Assembly (NCBI GenBank): GCA_010015745.1
Contig: ML978217.1
Coordinates: 1 to 64,000 of the forward strand
DNA length: 64,000 nt
Direction: 5' to 3'
Source: Setomelanomma holmii
Taxonomy: Eukaryota; Ascomycota; Dothideomycetes; Pleosporales; Phaeosphaeriaceae
The notes below the pieces were generated by a model. It was not told where the DNA came from. It was given only the letters and a program-made list of their open reading frames with translations, and did not search any database. Every line of letters begins with the position of its first letter. Position 1 is the stretch's first letter. The position numbers and the translations under genes were made by a program. This document shows positions 33,740-44,114 of this stretch, one piece after another.

Positions 33740-35446
33740 CCGAGGCGCCCGGCGTACTATTCGAGCTGCTGCCCTTGCTGTACGCCTCTGTTGAGCTGCC
33801 TGAAGCTTAGCCTGATTTGGTCCTCTCGTACACGAGCTTTCTCGGCTTTCTAGAGTTGTTGTTGCTCCTCCTCTAGGCCCTGCTGCTGTAGACGATCACG
33901 TGCTTCCTACACCTTCCTAGGAGACCAGACTACAGCTCCACTAGGATAGTCCTCGCTCTGCTCTAGAGGCAGGGCCCTGCCTCGCTTTCTGCGCAGTCTC
34001 TCGTTGTTGAGAGCTACCTTGAGCCTCGTATTCTCATGCTCAGCAAGTACTGATCTGACTGAGAGTCGGTGAATCGTTTGATTGAGCTTTGAGATCTTTC
34101 TCTGGTCTCTATCAGTCACAGCGCGATCAACTAGCTGCCTGATCTTTCTCTAATCAGCGACGCTCAAAGCTGAGGAGTCGCTATCGCTTGAGCTGCCTGG
34201 TGTAGGCTGCCTACGAAATCTCTTGAGTATCATCTCAGGATTAAAAGGTGAGAGGCCAGTTGCTTCAAATGCCTTGAGTATAGTCTCCTCTTTGAACGAG
34301 GCCTTCCTAGGCAGCTAGGAACATCGGATAGAAGTCTCTCTTGCTCATAGAAGTGAGCCCTTGACACCTCTCTATGAAGGCTGCTACCTGGCTTGAGTAG
34401 GTAGTTGAGAGAGGCTTAAATATAACAACATCAAGCGGCTGAAGCGTGTGGGTTGAATGAGGAGGATAGATCATGAGGAGAATCCTGTTCTGATCGCAGT
34501 ACTCAATAAAATCCATCGTGAGATGAGATCTATGGCTATCAAGGATGAGCAATCGATACGATCGCCCTGCCTTAGGCTTAGTAGAGCGATCAAACACCTG
34601 CTTGAGCCAGGCTAGGCCTACATCGTTGTTCGTCCATCCTGAAGGTGATGAGGCAAAGCGAGCTCGGTGATCGTTAGGATCGAACGCCTGAAGCCAGCTA
34701 TCCTGTACCGAGCCTGAGGCTGATTGATAGATGAGAGGTGGCTCAAGGTAAGATCTATCAGCGCATATACAGGCCAGCAGCATTATCTACTCTCGATTAC
34801 TATCCTGGATGTGAGCCTTGATCTTCCTCTCTTCATGTAGCCTCCTGCTGAACACCCGCTTTGAGCGAGTAAGAACTTCTAGCATGAAGCCTTTCTCATC
34901 CATATTGTATATATATGACGAGGCTCTATATAATATTGGCTGAGCTTACTGCGCAGGAGCTCAAAGTAGAGGCTATACTTTGGATGAGAGTCAGCCTGGT
35001 GACGTGAGCGATCGATTCCCGTTGCCTATTGTGAGATGAGATGGATTTCGTATCGCTGGATATATCGATCAACCTACCCTTTTCTAAGCTCTCTCTTAGC
35101 TATATCTGAGACAAAGCGTCGTATCATAGCTCGGGTAGGTGGTAAGCCTCGCTCTGTGATCTTTTTGATATATTGTAGGAGCTCCTGTTCTTGTTGGGGG
35201 TGGAGCGCTTGCCGGTTTTGCGCCTTGTTGCTGCATGAGGCTGTGACACCCTGGAGCCGCCTTGAGAGTGTTGTACAATCACACCTATACTCTTTTGCAA
35301 TCTGTCGATAGCTAAATTGTTCTCTTAGTTCTAGTGATTCTATAGCTGCAAGCGCAGCCTCAATTGAGCCCATATTGGTAGAGTTACCGCGTGTTGAAGT
35401 TTAGTTGTTGTCGTGGTGGGGTGGCTCATCACGCCGGGCGCCTCGG
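33740..35446 (-). mobile_element. Pogo/Fot1-like transposon 1 (1,707 bp)
   Basis: The terminal inverted repeats are 16 bp and perfect: CCGAGGCGCCCGGCGT at 33740-33755 and its complement at 35431-35446. They are flanked by TA at 33738-33739 and 35447-35448, the target duplication of Tc1/mariner/pogo elements. The right TA is also the left TA of transposon 2. It encodes one broken transposase on the minus strand. Confidence 0.9.
33757..35373 (-). pseudogene. Pogo-like transposase 1, inactivated
   Basis: ATG 35373 begins MGSIEAALAAIESLELREQ with a Psq HTH and the CENP-B-like region (ERGLPPTRAMIRRFVSDIA). The DDE_1 domain follows: YNMDEKGFML, LLILDSHRSHLTMDFIEYC and HTLQPLDVVIF, so all three acidic residues (D, D, D) are present. 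Several TAG stops interrupt it at places where Trp is conserved in the family, for example RE-stop-IMLLACI and FLAA-stop-EG. TGG to TAG is what CpA-to-TpA mutation of the other strand produces. The C-terminal part is rich in Gln, Glu and Arg. It cannot be mobile on its own. Confidence 0.88.
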
Positions 35447-35601
35447 TACCGTGCCCGTGCGCGTGATGCCCCCCTTCGCGTAATGCCCGCCCCCAACAAC
35501 ATGAGCGCAGTAGAAGAATGAAGCTCTACTGTTGTCCACAGTGGCTATTATCACGAGATTTTGAGGTAGAGTACTAAAGTGATGCTTGCGATTAACTTGG
35601 G

Positions 35602-37489
35602 CTACTTATATTTGGTGGGAAGCTTGACTTTGCGACCGCTGGTGGTGGTTCTAGTTGGTGGTGGTGGTGTAGGCTCAGCAGCAGAACCACCACCAACAAC
35701 AGGTTGCGCACAACGCGCTCTGTTTGCCTTTGACCCAACCTTTTGTGGGCTACTCTCTTGCCTCTTTAGGGCAATTGTACAGCTTTTTGAGCGGTCGCAG
35801 CGTCGCTTTCCTCCTGTTTTCTGCGCTGAACTTCAAGCTTCTCTGCAGCCTTCCTTTCCTTCTCCTTCTCCTGCTCCTCTTTGGCTGCCTCTCTCACTAC
35901 ACGCTTGTCTTCGGCAATCTTTTGCTTATACAAGTAGTTTTGAGCTCTAAGTTCCTTCATCTCAACTTTTTTGAGCTGCTCCTCTCTCTCTTCATGTGCT
36001 CTCACAGTCTCACAAAAGTTCGCTTCCCTGACCTTTCTAGGAGACCAGAATTGAGCTCCTCTATGGTACTCTTGACGCTGTTGAAGGTCAAGGGCTTTGC
36101 CCTTCTTCTGGTGTTTCTTTTTAGCAACAAGAGCCTGCTTTAAGCCTTTGTTCTCATGCTTAATAAGCTCATTTTCCCCCTGAAGATGGTGGAGAGAGTG
36201 ACCTAACTTCTTTGCTTCAATTGAAGCTAAGTCTTTTACAGCAACATGAAGCAACCTAGAGAGCTCTCTCTAGGTCTCCTCAGCTTGCTCCTCGTCGCTT
36301 TTGGGGCTCTTGTCTCTATCTGAAGTCTTCTTTTGAAAGCGCTTAAGTATGACGTCTCTATTGGCAGGAGAGATGCCAGTAGCTTCAAAGGACTTCAGGA
36401 TACTTGCTTCCTTGAAGGAGTTGACGTAGGCAGCCCAAAACAATAGAAAGAAGTCGCCTTTCTTGATTNNNNNNNNNNNNNNNNNNNNNNNNNNNNNNNN
36501 NNNNNNNNNNNNNNNNNNNNNNNNNNNNNNNNNNNNNNNNNNNNNNNNNNNNNNNNNNNNNNNNNNNNNNNNNNNNNNNNNNNNNNNNNNNNNNNNNNNN
36601 NNNNNNNNNNNNNNNNNNNNNNNNNNNNNNNNNNNNNNNNNNNNNNNNNNNNNNNNNNNNNNNNNNNNNNNNNNNNNNNNNNNNNNNNNNNNNNNNNNNN
36701 NNNNNNNNNNNNNNNNNNNNNNNNNNNNNNNNNNNNNNNNNNNNNNNNNNNNNNNNNNNNNNNNNNNNNNNNNNNNNNNNNNNNNNNNNNNNNNNNNNNN
36801 NNNNNNNNNNNNNNNNNNNNNNNNNNNNNNNNNNNNNNNNNNNNNNNNNNNNNNNNNNNNNNNNNNNNNNNNNNNNNNNNNNNNNNNNNNNNNNNNNNNN
36901 NNNNNNNNNNNNNNNNNNCATCCTGCAAGGAGGCAGTAACTCGCCCTTGCTGCCACAAGTACTTGCTGAAGACCCTCTTTGACCTAGAGGTGACGCCAAT
37001 AAGGAAGCCCTTCTCATCCATATTGTATGTGTGCCAAGGTTCCACTTGATACTTGTCAATTTTAGAGTGCAAGAGATCGAAATACAGGTTGTATTTATCC
37101 TCAGAGTCAGCCTGGTGCCTTACACGGTCCATCCCAGTAGTCCCTTTGGCTGTAAGCTGGTCCTTGTAGTTGTTGATAAACCGGGTAACCTAGCTCTTGC
37201 TGATGTCCTCGTAGGCCACAGCAGAGGCGAAATTTTGTATCATTTCCCTTGTAGGTGGAAGCACTCGTTCAGTTAAGTCTCTAATGTATTGTACAAGCTC
37301 TAACTCTTGTTGTAGGCTGAGTTTCTTCTGGCCAATTACCTTGGCTTTAAAAGAGCTTGTCTTGCCCTTATGCCTTTGGCTGAGTGTGGATTGATCCACG
37401 TTAAACTGATTCGCAACTTCAGTATACGTAAAGTCATCTCCTGACTTACGCGATTTGATTGCTACAATCGCATCTTCAATTGCACTCAT
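35602..37489 (-). pseudogene. Pogo-like transposase 2, interrupted by gap and stops
   Basis: ATG 37489 begins MSAIEDAIVAIKSRKSGDD, followed by the HTH (FNVDQSTLSQRHKG) and ERVLPPTREMIQNFASAV. A TAG then replaces Trp in DISKS-stop-VTRFINNY, after which the frame continues GTTGMDRVRHQAD to YNMDEKGFLIG. The core DDE region is hidden by Ns (36469-36918). After the gap: FEATGISPANRDVILKRFQ, another Trp-to-TAG (AEET-stop-RELSRLL), a long charged coiled-coil tail, and an end GRKVKLPTKYK. Confidence 0.82.
36469..36918. other. Assembly gap of 450 Ns
   Basis: A run of Ns inside transposon 2, over the transposase catalytic domain. Repeated sequence is the likely cause, so the length and the content of this element are uncertain. 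Confidence 0.98.
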
Positions 37490-37595
37490 AATGGTGGAGA
37501 TAAGTCGTGTTGAAAATAGGGTGTAAGACGCGTCTTGTTGTTCTGGCGGGCATTACCGGTACGCGAAGGGGGGCATCACGGGCACGGGTAACTTA

Positions 37596-39709
37596 CGAGT
37601 CGGTGAGTCGCCCCGCCGAACACCATATGCCCACCCACAAAGATGAGACTGTACAACCACTCACAATGGCTATTATCACGAGAATTTGTAGTGGAGTAGT
37701 AAACAAGGCCTTAAGATCATTTTAGTTTATCTAGATATCGAGCTGGAAGGTTGACGCTGCGTGTTTTGGTGCGCTTTGGTGGTGGGGCAGATGCAGGCTC
37801 ACCACCTCCACCACTACCTTCAGCAGCGTGCGCAACCCGCACTCTCTTTGTCTTTGACTCAGCCTTTTGTGAGGCTAATCTCTTGCCTCTTTAGGATAAT
37901 TTTACAGCTTTTTAGGTAGCTGTAGCTTCTTTTGCCTCTTGTTTCTTGCGCTGAAGTTCAGCTCTTTCTGCAGCCTTCCTTTCCTTCTCCCTCTCCCTCT
38001 CAACCTTCAACCTCTCACGCTCCACACGCCTATCCTCCTTCTGCTTTCTAGTCTACAAGGCAGCCTGCTCTCTTATATGCTTGTTGTTTGCTTTTTAGAG
38101 TAATTCTCCCTCTTCTTCACGCTTTCTTATCCTCTCACGGAAACGAGCCTCATTGACCTTGCTAGGACTCCAGAAAACAGCCCCGCTGTGAAACTCTTAA
38201 CGCTGTTGAAGGTCAAGGGTCTTGCCCTTCTCCTTGTGCTTCTTTTTGGTGGTGAGAGCCTCATGTAAGCCCTTGTTCTCGTGGAGTAAGAGGTCATTTT
38301 GCACCTAGAGGTGGTGGAGTGAAAGAGTGATCTTCTTTGCATTCTTTTCTTCTCCCTCCCTTACCATGTCATCCACTAAGGTTCTCATACATCTCCAGTC
38401 CTCGTCTCCAAGCATTAGAGAGCTTTTAGGTTGGTCTGCTTCATCTAGTGTCTTTGGGCGGAATCTTTTAAGTATGACGTCTCTCTCTATTAGCTATATG
38501 CCAGTAAACTCAAAGAACTTCAAGATGAGCTTCTCCATGAAGGTGGAGGTCCAGGCATGCCAGAACAATCCAAAGAAGTCGCTCTTTTTAATAGGGAGAA
38601 GGCCTTGGCTGCGTTGAGTATGGGTAGTGAGCTTGTCAGTGTAAGACCCAGCAAGTAGCGCAAAACAGACCACATTGAGCGGCTGAAGGCTGTGAGTTGA
38701 ATAGAGGGGAAAGATAGCAAGGAGTATCTTGTTACTGTCGCAATATTCGATAAAATCCATAGTTACATGAGACCCGTAGCTATCAAGGATGAGGAGCCAA
38801 TAGCTTGAGCGCGCTTTCTTCTTCATATGCCGGTCAAAGACCTGCTCAAGCCAGGCTAATCCTATATCGTTATTCGTCCATCCAGAGGGTGATGAAGTGA
38901 CAAAGACGTCGTGCTTTCTGACCTTAATATCCTCCACCCAGGTTGATCGTATATTGCCTCTTTCAGCCTGGAAGATGAGGCCTGGCGGAAGAGGCTCTCC
39001 ATCTGCGCAGACGCCTGCTAAGAGAGTCACCCACTCACGAGAGCCATCTTGGATAGGTGCCCTTGCCTCCTTTGACTCCCAAGACACCTTGCTAAAGATC
39101 CTTTTGCTCTTTCCAATGACCCCAATCATAAAGCCCTTCTCATCCATATTGTAGGTATGCTGCAGCTCTATACCATATTCCTCTATCTTTTGATAGAGGA
39201 GATCAAAGCAGAGCTTATAGTTTGCCTCTGAGTCTGCCTTGTAGCGTACAGCGTCCATTCCCTTAGTCCAACGTGAGGTGAGATGGTGTTTGTTTCTTCT
39301 AAGAAAGCGTCCAACCCAGCCTTTTCCAATGTAACAATTGCCAATCTCAGAGGCAAATCTTCGCGTCATCTCTCTTGTAGGTAGAAGGCCTCTCTTTGAT
39401 AGTCCTTTGACATAATCTACAAGCTCCAGCTCTTATTGTAGGCTGAGTTTCTGCTTGTTGAGATTATGGGCCTCCATCGACACATGAGAGCCCTTGCATC
39501 TTTGCGCCAACGTGCATCGTGGTACGTTGTACTTCTCTGCAACTTTTGTATACGAGAGACGTTCTCCTGGTTCCTGCAATTTATATTCTTCAATCGCGTC
39601 ATCAATTAGTGCCATGGTGGTTGAGTTATCACAAGTCAAAGTTGGTGTAGGTCTCGTGTTATGATGTTCGGGCGGGGCGAGTCGCCGGTCGGGGCGACTC
39701 ACCGACTCT
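37596..39709 (-). mobile_element. Pogo/Fot1-like transposon 3 (2,114 bp)
   Basis: Inverted ends: left CGAGTCGGTGAGTCGCCCCG at 37596, right (reverse complement from 39709) AGAGTCGGTGAGTCGCCCCG. TA flanks at 37594-37595 and 39710-39711. Only 5 bp separate it from the TA closing transposon 2, giving three same-strand elements nearly end to end. Confidence 0.88.
37717..39615 (-). pseudogene. Pogo-like transposase 3, inactivated
   Basis: ATG 39615 begins MALIDDAIEEYKLQEPGER. A TAA replaces Gln in KQKLSLQ-stop-ELELVDY (CAA to TAA). A long open part follows (39369-38494) with RGLLPTREMTRRFASEIGN, YNMDEKGFMIGV and LLILDSYGSHVTMDFIEYC. The third catalytic position reads HSLQPLNVVCF, Asn where transposon 1 has Asp. 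Another TAG lies at FEFTGI-stop-LIERDVI. The C terminus is charged and ends RSVNLPARYLDK. It is the best preserved of the three but inactive on two grounds, stops and the Asp-to-Asn change. Confidence 0.87.
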
Positions 39710-39881
39710 TACGTTACCCTATCGCCAGATGCACTTGCCCGACCACCACCACGATAAGATGGCATCGAGGTAGTCGTGACGCGTCCACATAGCCGACTCG
39801 GCCTTTATCTTGGGCCGTGCCGGTTGTAGAGAGCAGCCAACTCTCGCGAAGTCTCGCATAGACGAAGACATCCAGTCTATC

Positions 39882-42428
39882 ATGGACCTTGACAGCCCCA
39901 GACCCTCCAAGAAGCGCCATCTAGCGGGAGAAGAGCGACAACGAGCGATTCGTGCGTAAGACACCACCAATACCACCTAGTGGCTTGTCTGCGTAGTCGA
40001 GATAGGACCAGACTGACGTCTTTTGCACAGTTGTCGCGAATGTCGACGTCTGAAAGAGAAGTGTGAGGGTGCCACGCCATGCAAACGCTGTCGCCATCTG
40101 CGCCGATCATGTGAATTCAACGTGGTGCCTGCTCTAGAAGAGAGGCGTGAGCACCGTTTCGGACGCTCAATTGACGAGCTAAAGGATCGCTCAACATACA
40201 TGGAACGTATTCTCCGACATCATTTTCCCAATCTTGCCCTGGATATTGATACCCTGCGACACACATGCGAAACCCTTCCATCTCTGAGAGCTGGCATCGA
40301 TCAGCTTGAGACAAGCGTCCAGCCGCCAGGACCGGTTGCGAATGCGCCCGCGTCTGAGAGTCCTGGCATCGAAGATGAGAATTGCACCCTTGACTATGTA
40401 GATGGCGCAACAGTTCGTACATGACAGTCCTAGCTTGAAGCGAGCATTGCGCAGGCTGACAGAAAGCTTGTGTTGCGGTGCAGAATACTCCGGCGAATTC
40501 TCACACTGGAACTTCTCCATGCACATCAAGCGCAACATAGACGATCTCATGGCTAAATCCGCTGCCAAAGTAGGTGCCTGTACTGGTCTGGGACAGTTTC
40601 GTGTCTGCAAGCTCATAATGTCTTGCAGGACTCCGAGAGTGTCAAGCAAGTGCCGCACTTCATTCGCGTTGGTGAGCCTGACCCAGGCTCTATATTAATC
40701 TTAGACATTGTTGCTCTTCTTCCACCTCGGCCGTTGAGCTCTTTTCTGGTCAACATATTCTTCAAACATGCTACGAGCTACTACTACTATGTCGACAGAA
40801 TCTGGGTCACCACGCTTCTTGAGAACTCCATGCAGACCCAAACAGGCTGAGCTCGAAAGACGTCACCGCAGCCTGTGTCGTTCTGATGGTGCTCGCGGTG
40901 GCAACCCAGTACGTACACTTAGAGTCGCCAAAGCACGATAGCAGGGATGGAGTTCGAAGCTCAGGAAGTCTCAATGCTCCGGCGAACTGGGAGTCCGATA
41001 TTGGTTCCGCCTTTTATCGCCAGGTTGCAAGATCGCTATCGGAGGTCATACATGCTGGCACTATGTTGAGCGTCCAGGTGTTCTTGCTCATGGGCCTTTA
41101 TTCCTTGCCAATCGATGCATCTGGACTGGGCTACATCTACCTCAACCTAGCCATCAAGGTGGCTATACAGAACGGCATGCATCGAAAGCTTTCCCGAGGC
41201 AATTTTGACATGACTACCAAAGAAATCAAGCGTTGTATCTGGTGGACGGCATACTGTACGGAAAGGTTCGTTATCCCGGCCAGCCAATTCCGACTAGTGT
41301 ACTGACAATCCTGAACCACAAGAAAAATTGGCGTATATCATGGCTGCCCAACATCAATCGTACGTTCCGAAATTGATGCCGATCTTCCTGGGAACCCCGG
41401 TGCGAACGATTCGGAGAGTGCTCACTTCGATGCAACTGGCTTGCTAGAATCTATTGATTTGACTTGGCAGGCAGAAGCCTTCCTCCATCAAATGTAAGTA
41501 GACATCACGACATAGTTGATACACATGTGGGACAGATTATTAACATCGTGCTTTTAGCTCGCGACTTCGAAGTTGCCCGAGATCTGAAGCTCGCACGATC
41601 CTGATTCGCATCAAGGAAATGAAGAAGAGTCTGCAGGGACGGTGGATACCTCGCCCAGACGATGCACCACCATCAACTACAAGACGCGATGCACCACCAT
41701 CAACTACAAGACGCGATGCACATCGTGTGGAGTCCCGTGCGAAAATATATGCGCATTGGCAATGGCACTTCTTGATACGCGACTGCGTCTCAGCTGCCAA
41801 TGAGATAATCGATATTTGCCGTGGTATGCGGATGGGCGGTATCGGCCTTGCGAAGTCGTCCTACATCGAATACAGTTCCTGTCGTGCGTCACTATTAGTC
41901 TTGATTGCTCACAGCATGTGCTGTCGTACGAATGAACATTCATCTAATCTACGCAATGGACTCGACGCAATCAAAGAGATGGCCTCTGTCGGCGAGTCGG
42001 CGCAATCAGAGGTCTCCTTACTCGTGACACTGGAAGGAGCCCTCCAACGTCTACAAGCCTTCAACGAACCTTGTGACCAGAGTAAAACAACTCTCGAAAC
42101 GTTCTCTACCCAATGTGGCTATGAGGGTCTGCTCAGTCGGTACACGAGCATGGCAGGTTCTAGCAAACCTCGCGCCAATACATCGACGTTGGATACTCTT
42201 GACACTCACGTCACAAGACTGCCAGACGCATCGTCTGCACGAGCTGGACTGAACAGAAACATGTCGTCCACTACTTATATGCCGAGAATTCAGACTATGG
42301 ATGAGTACCCTTTCGACCTAGATCTGCTGAACACGAGTGGGAACACGGCTTTCTTCACGTCCGACATCAACGAAATTGATAACACTCAGAATGAATTCTT
42401 TGAGAATCTCTCGTGGCCGCCGGGATAA
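39882..42428 (+). pseudogene. Zn2Cys6 transcription factor with one frameshift
   Basis: Exons: 39882-39955, 40031-40416, 40484-40569, 40629-41265, 41323-41493, 41558-42428, with five canonical introns of 57-75 nt that all preserve phase. The zinc cluster spans the first join (ACRECRRLKEKCEG, then PCKRCRHLRRSCEF), followed by a coiled region (SIDELKDRSTYMERIL). A Fungal_trans-like domain follows: YSGEFSHWNFSMHIKRNID, RVGEPDPGSI, FFKHATSYYYYVDRIW, GLYSLPIDASGLGYIYLNLA. In exon 4 near 40825 one base is missing: VTTLLEN must become LHADPNRLSSKDVTAAC to continue. If this is an assembly error the gene is intact at about 740 aa. It sits between transposon 3 and an FAD oxidoreductase and may have regulated that cluster. 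Confidence 0.82.
41661..41714 (+). repeat. 27-bp in-frame tandem duplication
   Basis: Two exact head-to-tail copies, 41661-41687 and 41688-41714, inside exon 6 of the Zn2Cys6 gene. Each encodes DAPPSTTRR, so the reading frame is kept. It is a recent duplication, judging by identity. Confidence 0.95.
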
Positions 42429-42660
42429 AACTACTCCAAGCTGTTACAGTTTTGTTGGATGGGAACTTGTTTCAGTTCTAAGCACAAGTTGTCCCTCACA
42501 TCCCGCACTGTCAATTGTCACATTTGTGACGCCGCTACCCGCATAACATCTCACAATATGTCACACCAATCGAAGATTCTCCTCATGATCTTGCTCGGGA
42601 CGATTGGCTTTCAGTGACCTTCCGCCACATTTCCAGAGAAGCGTGATCCTTTTCCTCGTG

Positions 42661-44114
42661 CTATCTCTCCTTTGTAGTTCGGTACGGCGCAGGCAAATCT
42701 AAGTTCTCGGAATCTCCAGTAATAATCATCGAGGCCACAGCTTTGGCTGAGAGGAAAATTTGCGGCATGCCATGGCCGGTGAACCCTGCGCATATGTATT
42801 GGCCAGGTTTCCCTGGAATAGCATCGACGTAGGGGAATTTGTCGTTGGAGTAGCCCATGGCTAGCACGAGGTTCATGTTAGTAGACACGATCAATCCGCG
42901 TTGCTGATATGCGATACTTACCCCCAGTCCAGATCTCCTTTGTGCGGGAACCGCTATCTTCCCAACCATGGAAATGTCGTTGCATATACCCGTCGAAATA
43001 ACCTCGCGCGCCCTCAATCAGTTCGCTGTCGTCTGAGACGTCAAACCAGTCGTCCAAATTCTTGTAGTAATCTCGCCTTCCTCCGCCCAGCATCACGCTG
43101 CCGACGAGTCGAGGGATCATGTAATCATATTCATAGTCGGAGAATCGCATCATGTAGCTGTCCTTCGTTCTCGGCGCTTTCGAACCCGCGAGTCGCGCGA
43201 CCATACCTCTCACTGGAACGATCTTGTCTTTCATCTCCGGTACTAGGGCAGCGGTGTAGCCACTCGTAGCATGTATAACGACTTTGGTCTTGACCGAACT
43301 GCGTGGCGTGTCGACAAGCCAGGAGTGGCTTCCAGGGTCTGGTACCACTGTTCGGACTTCGTTGACTGGCGTAAATGTTTGCAAATTGACTCCGTGAGCA
43401 ACCGTCTTTTCCAGAAGGCGCGTAATGAGGCGATATGGCGACAGCCGAGCAGCATTGTATACATGGCAGGACATCGCGCCTCGAACACCAGAAACCTCTT
43501 CAGCTTGTACGCCAGAAACGTACTTGATCATCTTAGCTGTGGAGATACCCGCTTCGGCGATCTTTTCAATTTTTGCTCCCATCTTATTCCGGCATTCAGG
43601 GTACAAACAGACATCTACGACCCTTGTCTCTTCGAAATCGCAGTCGATGTGCTCGCGCGCAACCAGCTCCTTGATTGAGTCAACCTGGCGCGCCTCAAAG
43701 GAGGCCACTTGTTCCGCGACTGCTTTTCCATGAGTCTCGAGTAGGCTGGCCGCTCTCAACAACGGATCTGGCTTCAAGTGTCCACCGGGAGAAGCAATGT
43801 CAGTTTCGCGTCGCGCCCAGACATGTCCTTTATCTTGAACACATACCGTTACGACCAGTGGCGCCAGAGCAAGCCTCGCGAGCCTCGAGAATGAGTATGG
43901 ATGGTATAGGGCGGTTTGCACGCACGCACTCCTCGATCAAGTGGTGCACAACCGAAGCTCCAACATATCCCGCGCCAACAACAACGATGTCGGCCTCTGC
44001 AAGAAGCTCTGTAGTACTGCGATGGGTGTCAATTGACCCTACTTATTTCCTCCAATATGAGGGGACAACATTTGCCACCGGAAATGGTTTGGAGGCATGC
44101 AGGGAAGAAGACAT
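42661..44114 (-). pseudogene. FAD-dependent oxidoreductase (DAO family), paralogue 2
   Basis: Exons 44114-43847, 43785-42922 and 42860-42661. ATG 44114 reads MSSSLHASKPFPVANVVPSY then WRK and a TAA (44045-44043), after which the same frame continues VGSIDTHRSTTELLAEADIV. The FAD motif VVVGAGYVGAS is intact. Intron 1 has a good GTATGT donor and CTGAC branch site, but its 3' end is CCCG, not AG. The paralogue at 30441-32228 has an intron at the identical place (GRN/GGxLRPxxY-type junction) ending CAG. Intron 2 is canonical (GTAAGT to GCTAG). The C-terminal block AGFTGHGMPQIFLSAKAVAS is family-typical. The stop and lost acceptor make it non-functional as written; otherwise about 440 aa. Confidence 0.8.

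Larger units (their letters stand above)
35449..37588 (-). mobile_element. Pogo/Fot1-like transposon 2 (about 2.1 kb, with gap)
   Basis: Related ends of about 43 bp face each other: left CCGTGCCCGTGCGCGTGATG onward (35449), right, as reverse complement from 37588, CCCGTGCCCGTGATGCCCCC. Both then contain CCCCCCTTCGCG and TAATGCCCGCC. TA lies at 35447-35448 and 37589-37590. It starts exactly where transposon 1 ends, sharing a TA. The middle contains 450 Ns. Confidence 0.88.

Noticed and set aside
33757..39615. Suppressed stop codons or a changed genetic code
   Set aside because: Housekeeping genes in the window (DUS2, CIA2, LSM2, RPE1) use standard stops and show no internal TAG; RIP explains the Trp-to-TAG pattern better.
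44043..44069. Short intron removing the TAA of FAD oxidoreductase 2
   Set aside because: The GTAGGG to GCAG span is only 26 nt and splicing it changes phase; it is not a credible fungal intron.
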